A stretch of DNA of 10,324 bases from Methanomicrobium sp. (GTDB taxonomy: Archaea; Halobacteriota; Methanomicrobia; Methanomicrobiales; Methanomicrobiaceae), in contig JAFZMT010000105.1 in assembly GCA_017553245.1 (NCBI GenBank), positions 1-10,324 of the forward strand, in the 5' to 3' direction. The notes under the pieces were generated by a model, which made no database searches, was not told the origin of the DNA, and saw only the letters and a program-made list of their open reading frames with translations. Below, piece after piece: positions 7,303 to 10,324 of the stretch (positions within the stretch are counted from its first letter, which is position 1; every line of letters begins with the position of its first letter). The translations under genes were made by a program, and so were the position numbers.

Positions 7303-7389
7303 CGTTGAGGGAGGGATTTGAACCCCCGAGTCCTTTAAGGGGACACGGGGTTAGCAACCCCGCGCCATACCTAGCTTGGCTACCTCAAC
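7303..7389 (-). tRNA. tRNA-Ser (anticodon GCT)
   Basis: An 87-base class II tRNA on the minus strand. The acceptor GTTGAGG pairs with CCTCAAC, discriminator G as expected for serine. Anticodon stem CGGGG/CCCCG closes the loop TTGCTAA, giving anticodon GCT (reads AGC/AGU). The long variable arm GTCCCC-TTAAA-GGAC and T-loop TTCAAAT are present. No intron, no encoded CCA. It lies between the TATA-like box and rps13, so it probably heads the operon transcript. Confidence 0.97.
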
Positions 7390-7457
7390 AGAGTAATCTC
7401 GCATCTTTCGACACTCGCAACACCACAATTATTGTGCTGCTCCATGAATGTTGCCTG

Positions 7458-7465
7458 TATATATT
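7458..7465 (-). promoter_or_regulatory. TATA-like box of the tRNA-Ser/rps13 operon
   Basis: AATATATA on the minus strand, inside an A/T-rich stretch, is the best archaeal box A candidate upstream of tRNA-Ser. A start about 25 bases downstream would fall near 7433-7440, leaving a leader of about 45-50 bases before the tRNA. A 13-bp perfect inverted repeat, CACAAT-T-ATTGTG (7424-7436), lies at or just after that predicted start. No transcript data support this. Confidence 0.5.
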
Positions 7466-7500
7466 ATCATGAATTGTTATTAATGGTTATGGTTTTACGG

Positions 7501-7506
7501 AAAAAA
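7501..7506 (-). terminator. Oligo-T stretch after the deoxyhypusine synthase gene
   Basis: Six T residues on the minus strand, about 160 bases after the stop of the preceding gene and about 36 bases before the TATA-like box of the ribosomal operon. Archaeal RNA polymerase often terminates at such U-tracts without a hairpin. The position between two transcription units fits, but the tract is short. Confidence 0.35.
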
Positions 7507-7667
7507 GAGTCCGGTGTATGCCCGCCGTATTCGGCAGTAAGACTGCGATATCCGACAGGCAGGCATCCGCGTTATCCTGCGGGTGTCCGCCGTGCCGCGC
7601 CCCGACGTACCACACAGCGCCCCTGCACCTCAGCGCCATTCTCAGCGCCGTTGCGCCCTTAGCGCCC
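7507..7667. other. GC-rich spacer after the deoxyhypusine synthase gene
   Basis: No convincing gene. Open frames here on the plus strand are short, lack Shine-Dalgarno sequences and run antisense into the neighbouring gene. The part nearest the gene is made of short repeats with a GGCGC core on the minus strand, described separately. The composition is distinctly richer in G and C than the A/T-rich promoter region beside it. Confidence 0.5.
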
Positions 7668-7670
7668 TTA
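7629..7670. repeat. Short tandem repeats at the 3' end of the deoxyhypusine synthase gene
   Basis: Plus-strand CTCAGCGCCATT (7629-7640) is followed by CTCAGCGCCGTT (7641-7652), one difference, then GCGCCCTTA twice in perfect tandem (7653-7661 and 7662-7670). The second nonamer includes the stop codon of the minus-strand gene, so the duplication creates a second in-frame TAA nine bases downstream. Confidence 0.85.
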
Positions 7671-8681
7671 TTTCATGAGTCTGTCGATGTCGGGCGGGGA
7701 TTTGCGCACGACTCCCCTCGCAATGAGTCCCGAGACGACTATCGGAACGGCTATGGTGGCGTCGCAGAAGCACTGGACTTTGCGGCAGTCGGTTGCTTCC
7801 TTGCCCCAGCTTACCGCCTCCTCGAAGGTGCATCCCGAAAGACCGCCCCACTGCGGAGAGTCGACCGTGAACTGTACGGCATAATTGTGACCTTCTTTTC
7901 CGGCATCGTGGATTGAGGCGATTACCTGAGTCTGCTGTATGAAGTTCTTGGGAACGCCGCCGCCCACATAGACCACGCCCGTCCTTTCGGAGTTCTCGAC
8001 GATGCGGGTGAGAATGTCGGCATCGGCAAGCTGATCGATTGAGATGTCGGCACCGGCGCGCCTTGCGCTCACAAGCGCAATTCCTATAGATGAGTCGCAG
8101 AGTGCGGGAATAAATATTTTGACGCCGTTCTTCACGGATTCGGAAAGGATAGATTCGCCCTCGGGATTGAGTTTCATAAGATGCTTCCCCAGACGGTAAG
8201 TGAACTCCGCCGAGGATATATTATATCCGCGATTACCGTCGCCGCCGTCAGCGCCGCGTGAGAGTGCGGTTCCGAAACCGGCAATCACGGCGTCGACCTT
8301 TCGAAACTCATCCTCGCGGGCGAATACGTCATATATCCTGTCAATGCCTTTTGCCAGGAGTTCGGCGTCGTCGACATTGTGATGCCCCTTATAGTGATGA
8401 ACGTCAAGGTGCTCGCAGGCGTCATGAAAGATGTTTGCGCCCGTCGATACCATGACATCGATATAACGCCGTTTTACAAGTTCGATTACGACCCGCTGCA
8501 TTCCCGCGGGGATCATCGCGCCCGAAAGTCCGAGTATTACGGTGCAGTCGTCATCCGCTATCATCTGAGTCAGCACTTCCAGAGACTCGCCGAGTTTTCT
8601 GCCCTGAAAACCCGTCTCCGCCATGCCGCTTAAAAGTTCGTCGACGCGTTCGTCAGGTCTGACCGCTTTTACCCGTTTCAT
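7668..8681 (-). CDS. dys: Deoxyhypusine synthase family protein
   Basis: The family transfers the aminobutyl group of spermidine to a lysine of translation factor aIF5A using NAD, the first step of hypusine formation. The 337-residue product carries the catalytic signature EEAVSWGK with the enzyme-intermediate lysine at Lys294, preceded by WGGLSG (278-283) and HNYAVQFTVDSP (265-276). Other landmarks are GLSGAMIPAGM (51-61), TGANIFHD (80-87), ISSAEFTYRLGKH and IFIPALCDSSIG. A Gly/Asp-rich loop lies near 141-151. The TGAN-type motif is the one I associate with the divergent branch of the family, so substrate specificity is less sure than the fold. A TTG at 8690 could extend the protein by three residues, but the G5 at 8693-8697 is only 2 bases from it and 11 from the ATG at 8681, which is preferred. 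Confidence 0.88.
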   Translation of the reverse strand: MKRVKAVRPDERVDELLSGMAETGFQGRKLGESLEVLTQMIADDDCTVILGLSGAMIPAGMQRVVIELVKRRYIDVMVSTGANIFHDACEHLDVHHYKGHHNVDDAELLAKGIDRIYDVFAREDEFRKVDAVIAGFGTALSRGADGGDGNRGYNISSAEFTYRLGKHLMKLNPEGESILSESVKNGVKIFIPALCDSSIGIALVSARRAGADISIDQLADADILTRIVENSERTGVVYVGGGVPKNFIQQTQVIASIHDAGKEGHNYAVQFTVDSPQWGGLSGCTFEEAVSWGKEATDCRKVQCFCDATIAVPIVVSGLIARGVVRKSPPDIDRLMK

Positions 8682-8724
8682 ATCGTGCAAATCCCCCTAA
8701 GCCTGAGCCGTAAGAAAGCGATTG

Positions 8725-8753
8725 AAAAAATGTGGATTGGTGCTTAAGGCACC
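8725..8753 (-). terminator. Hairpin and T6 terminator after the four-CBS gene
   Basis: On the minus strand GGTGC-CTTAA-GCACC (8739-8753) forms a perfect 5-bp stem, followed after 8 bases by six T residues (8725-8730). It lies about 106 bases after the stop of the CBS-domain gene and about 44 bases before the deoxyhypusine synthase start, so it would separate the two units. It resembles a bacterial intrinsic terminator; in archaea the T-tract alone may matter. Confidence 0.5.
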
Positions 8754-8770
8754 TTTGTTAAAGGTTTGAT

Positions 8771-8834
8771 AAATGTCCTGTTATTCTCTCGGCAAATGTC
8801 TTTGAAATGTCCGGCAAATGTCTTTGGAAATGTC
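8771..8834 (-). repeat. Array of five GACATTT heptamers at about 11-bp phase
   Basis: Minus-strand GACATTT (plus AAATGTC) occurs at 8771-8777, 8794-8800, 8805-8811, 8816-8822 and 8828-8834. Start-to-start distances are 23, 11, 11 and 12 bases, close to one or two helical turns. Within it, 8790-8811 and 8812-8834 form a near-perfect tandem repeat differing by one inserted base. The array lies between the CBS-gene stop and its terminator, and 90-150 bases upstream of the deoxyhypusine synthase start. Confidence 0.9.
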
Positions 8835-8858
8835 CCGACGGATTTCTGTTCTCCGAAA

Positions 8859-9638
8859 TCAGAGCGCAACCAGCATTGCATCCTTTGAGATGATGCCGAC
8901 GAGCTTACCCTCGCGTGTAATCGGAACCGAACTTATTCTCTTGTTGACGATGAGATCTTTAATCTTCTCGATGCTTGAGTTTACCTCGACGCAGAGTGCC
9001 GGGCTTGTCATGATATCGCTTACGAAGAGGTTTCTGACCTGATTGTCCTGATACTTCTCGTCGACGGACTCACGGAATTTCCTCATGGAGCGTGCAACGT
9101 CGGTCTCGGTGACAACGCCGGCAATCGACCTGTCTTCGTTGACGACGACGAACTTTGTGACGCCCGCATCAATCATCTTCCTTCTTAAGTGGATAACGCG
9201 GTCGGTCGCAAGAACGGTGTGCGCATTCTGCATAATCTTGTCAATCGGCGCCTGCGGAGTCATGACCGCAAGAAGATCGGTTGCGTCGACCTTGCCGAGC
9301 AGCTTGTGATCCTCGTTTAAGACCACGACAACCTTGTATTCCTGAAGCAGCGGAACAAGTATGTCGGCATCCTGATCGGGATATGCCGAGGTGAAATCCT
9401 CATCCAGTTTGTTCGATACGTGAATCTTTGTCGGGGAAATGGCGGATGTCTTCTTACTGCCCAGTACATCGGCAATTGCTTTCCTTGAGATAGTACCGAC
9501 AACCGCATCGTTATTTGTCACAACCAGCGGATCGATACCGAGATCAAGCATCTTGTCCAGTGCCTCGGTGATCACGGCTGACTTCGCGATGGTGACAGGC
9601 TTTGACATAACATCTTTTATCAATAATTTCTGGCTCAT
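8859..9638 (-). CDS. Protein with four CBS domains (two Bateman modules)
   Basis: CBS pairs bind adenine nucleotides or related ligands and act as sensors; the partner of this stand-alone protein is unknown. The 259 residues hold four repeats: about 7-59 (VKDVMS-type opening IKDVMSKPVTI, VVGTISRKAIADVL), 71-125 (LLGKVDATDLLAVM), 133-186 (IDKIMQNAHTV, IAGVVTETDVARSM) and 206-259 (VSDIMTSPALCVEV, LVGIISKDAML). No catalytic domain, signal peptide or membrane segment is seen. ATG at 9638 is preceded by GAGG at 8 bases. The next gene upstream is another CBS protein, but 393 bases and a terminator lie between them, so separate transcription is likely. Confidence 0.92.
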   Translation of the reverse strand: MSQKLLIKDVMSKPVTIAKSAVITEALDKMLDLGIDPLVVTNNDAVVGTISRKAIADVLGSKKTSAISPTKIHVSNKLDEDFTSAYPDQDADILVPLLQEYKVVVVLNEDHKLLGKVDATDLLAVMTPQAPIDKIMQNAHTVLATDRVIHLRRKMIDAGVTKFVVVNEDRSIAGVVTETDVARSMRKFRESVDEKYQDNQVRNLFVSDIMTSPALCVEVNSSIEKIKDLIVNKRISSVPITREGKLVGIISKDAMLVAL

Positions 9639-9932
9639 TTTATATACCTCTATTAAATTCGTTTAAATGCATAAACTGCTTTTCGTTTGCATCTTTTGAA
9701 TCTTTGATTACATATCCGACAAAAACGATGAGTTAACCTTCCGCGCTCTGTTTATGCGTAAAAGGAAAGTCTCAAACAACCGACAGCGGTCTTAAAAACG
9801 CCGCCGCAGGCAATTGATGAAGATAGTTATCATTAAACAAGATCTGGTTTTCCCCTCCGATCTGTATAATTTCCTTAGTATCGTAATACTATTTGAGTGT
9901 ATTGATTTAACTGAATAAATGACAGGGATGTC
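9639..9932 (-). other. Intergenic region upstream of the four-CBS gene
   Basis: No supported gene. Candidate promoter elements on the minus strand are weak: AATTATAC at 9864-9871, preceded by GGAA, would start transcription about 200 bases before the gene; TTTATGCA near 9669-9676 would start close to the gene. Inverted repeats: TAGTAT-CGTA-ATACTA (9876-9891) just upstream of the first candidate, and GTTTA-AATGCA-TAAAC (9661-9676), overlapping the second. Their role is unknown. Confidence 0.4.
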
Positions 9933-9969
9933 AAAAAAAGAATCGGAGGATCGATTGTATTCAATCGAT
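9933..9969 (-). terminator. Hairpin and T7 terminator after the partial CBS gene
   Basis: On the minus strand ATCGATTG-AATA-CAATCGAT (9950-9969) is a perfect 8-bp stem with a 4-base loop. After a 10-base spacer come seven T residues (9933-9939). It lies 62 bases after the stop of the CBS gene at 10032. The spacer between stem and T-tract is longer than in bacterial intrinsic terminators, so the hairpin may stabilise the 3' end and the T-tract cause termination. Confidence 0.6.
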
Positions 9970-9973
9970 TCGC

Positions 9974-9998
9974 ATCGTTGTATGTTCGGATCGTTGTA
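9974..9998. repeat. Short direct repeat ATCGTTGTA
   Basis: ATCGTTGTA at 9974-9982 and again at 9990-9998, period 16 bases, in the 3' untranslated region of the partial CBS gene next to the terminator hairpin. Too short to assign a role. Confidence 0.6.
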
Positions 9999-10031
9999 AG
10001 CTTGGATTTTCGGATTAGGACCTTTGCGGGT

Positions 10032-10324
10032 TCAGATCTTTGTAAGCGCCCTTACCAGATCGAACTCGGTTATGATGCCCGTAAGGGTTGAATTGTATAT
10101 TACGGGGAATGCACCGATATTCTTCTTAAGCATTGAGTTTGCGATATCGGTAAGGCTCTCCTCGGGCGTTGTCGTAAGGAGGTTGCCGCTTACAAGATTC
10201 CTCACGGGCACGGACATGACATCGGATGCATTTCCGGTAACCATCTCTTTAAAGACCTCGCCGTTGCCGACATGCTTGAGTATGTCCATGACGGTTACGA
10301 TTCCGTAGAGGACTTCGTCGGAGA
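10032..10324 (-). CDS. CBS-domain protein (partial, 5' end off window)
   Basis: Only the C-terminal 96 or so residues are visible; the reading frame stays open to the window edge. It begins in the last strand and helix of one CBS domain (DEVLYGIVTVMDILKHV), followed by a short linker and a complete CBS domain (ASDVMSVPVRNLVSGN, LTTTPEESLTDIANSMLKKN, GAFPVIYNSTLTGIITEFDL). So at least one CBS pair is present, and the protein is likely to be a stand-alone multi-CBS protein like its neighbour. The internal ATG at 10289 falls inside a CBS domain and is not a plausible start. Stop is TGA, followed by a strong terminator candidate. Confidence 0.88.
   Translation of the reverse strand, partial: SDEVLYGIVTVMDILKHVGNGEVFKEMVTGNASDVMSVPVRNLVSGNLLTTTPEESLTDIANSMLKKNIGAFPVIYNSTLTGIITEFDLVRALTKI

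Noticed and set aside
7432..7916. Plus-strand open frames across the GC-rich spacer and the end of the deoxyhypusine synthase gene
   Set aside because: They overlap a clearly conserved minus-strand gene, show Arg/Pro/Ala-rich composition typical of antisense GC-rich reading, and lack ribosome binding sites.
8790..8834. Possible CRISPR array from the repeated 22-bp units
   Set aside because: The units are adjacent with no unique spacers, and only two are present; nothing else suggests CRISPR.
9817..9918. 33-codon plus-strand ORF starting MKIVIIKQDL in the long spacer between the CBS genes
   Set aside because: No good Shine-Dalgarno sequence, no recognisable motif, and it lies opposite a plausible leader region. 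An ORF of this length is expected by chance in A/T-rich DNA.
1..10324. Mobile element, prophage or defence system in the window
   Set aside because: No transposase, integrase, terminal inverted repeats or defence-type proteins are visible. Both tRNAs are flanked by normal operon genes, with no integration signature.

Overview
The window looks like part of a methanogenic euryarchaeon's chromosome, probably order Methanomicrobiales. The lineage is inferred from the gene set and protein style, not from a search. Direct support for archaea is strong: archaeal-type ribosomal proteins (S13, S4, S11, L18e, L13, S9, S2), RNA polymerase subunits D, N and K, a subunit D carrying two ferredoxin-type cysteine motifs, tRNA genes without encoded CCA, and isopentenyl phosphate kinase of the archaeal mevalonate pathway. 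Nearly every gene reads on the minus strand, so transcription runs from high to low coordinates.

Layout from high to low coordinates. (1) 10324-8859 holds two CBS-domain genes. The first is cut by the window edge and ends in a hairpin plus T7 terminator. The second encodes four CBS domains in 259 residues. A 393-base non-coding stretch separates them. (2) 8858-7390 holds a deoxyhypusine synthase family gene. Upstream of it lie a hairpin/T6 terminator and a striking array of five GACATTT heptamers spaced by about one helical turn. Downstream of it is a short-repeat, GC-rich spacer. (3) 7465-3186 is the main ribosomal/RNA polymerase operon: a TATA-like promoter, tRNA-Ser(GCU), rps13, rps4, rps11, rpoD, rpl18e, rpl13, rps9, rpoN, tRNA-Pro(CGG), rpoK. 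The protein genes up to rpoN are separated by only 1-29 bases, each with a Shine-Dalgarno sequence. (4) 3164-1 continues on the same strand: rpsB (TTG start), a MEMO1/AmrB-family gene, mevalonate kinase and isopentenyl phosphate kinase. The last two overlap, and the kinase gene runs off the left edge.

How the genes work together: the block couples ribosome assembly, RNA polymerase assembly and two tRNAs, then leads without a visible terminator into two kinases of the archaeal mevalonate route to isopentenyl diphosphate, needed for ether lipids. Deoxyhypusine synthase, if that is its activity, would act on translation factor aIF5A.

The window is mostly conserved housekeeping DNA, and I found no convincing new multi-gene system. 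The more interesting points are the phased GACATTT array before the deoxyhypusine synthase gene, an in-frame 15-bp repeat expansion in the MEMO linker, the TTG start of rpsB overlapping a two-codon ORF, the nested mvk/ipk junction, and alternative hairpins between tRNA-Pro and rpoK.
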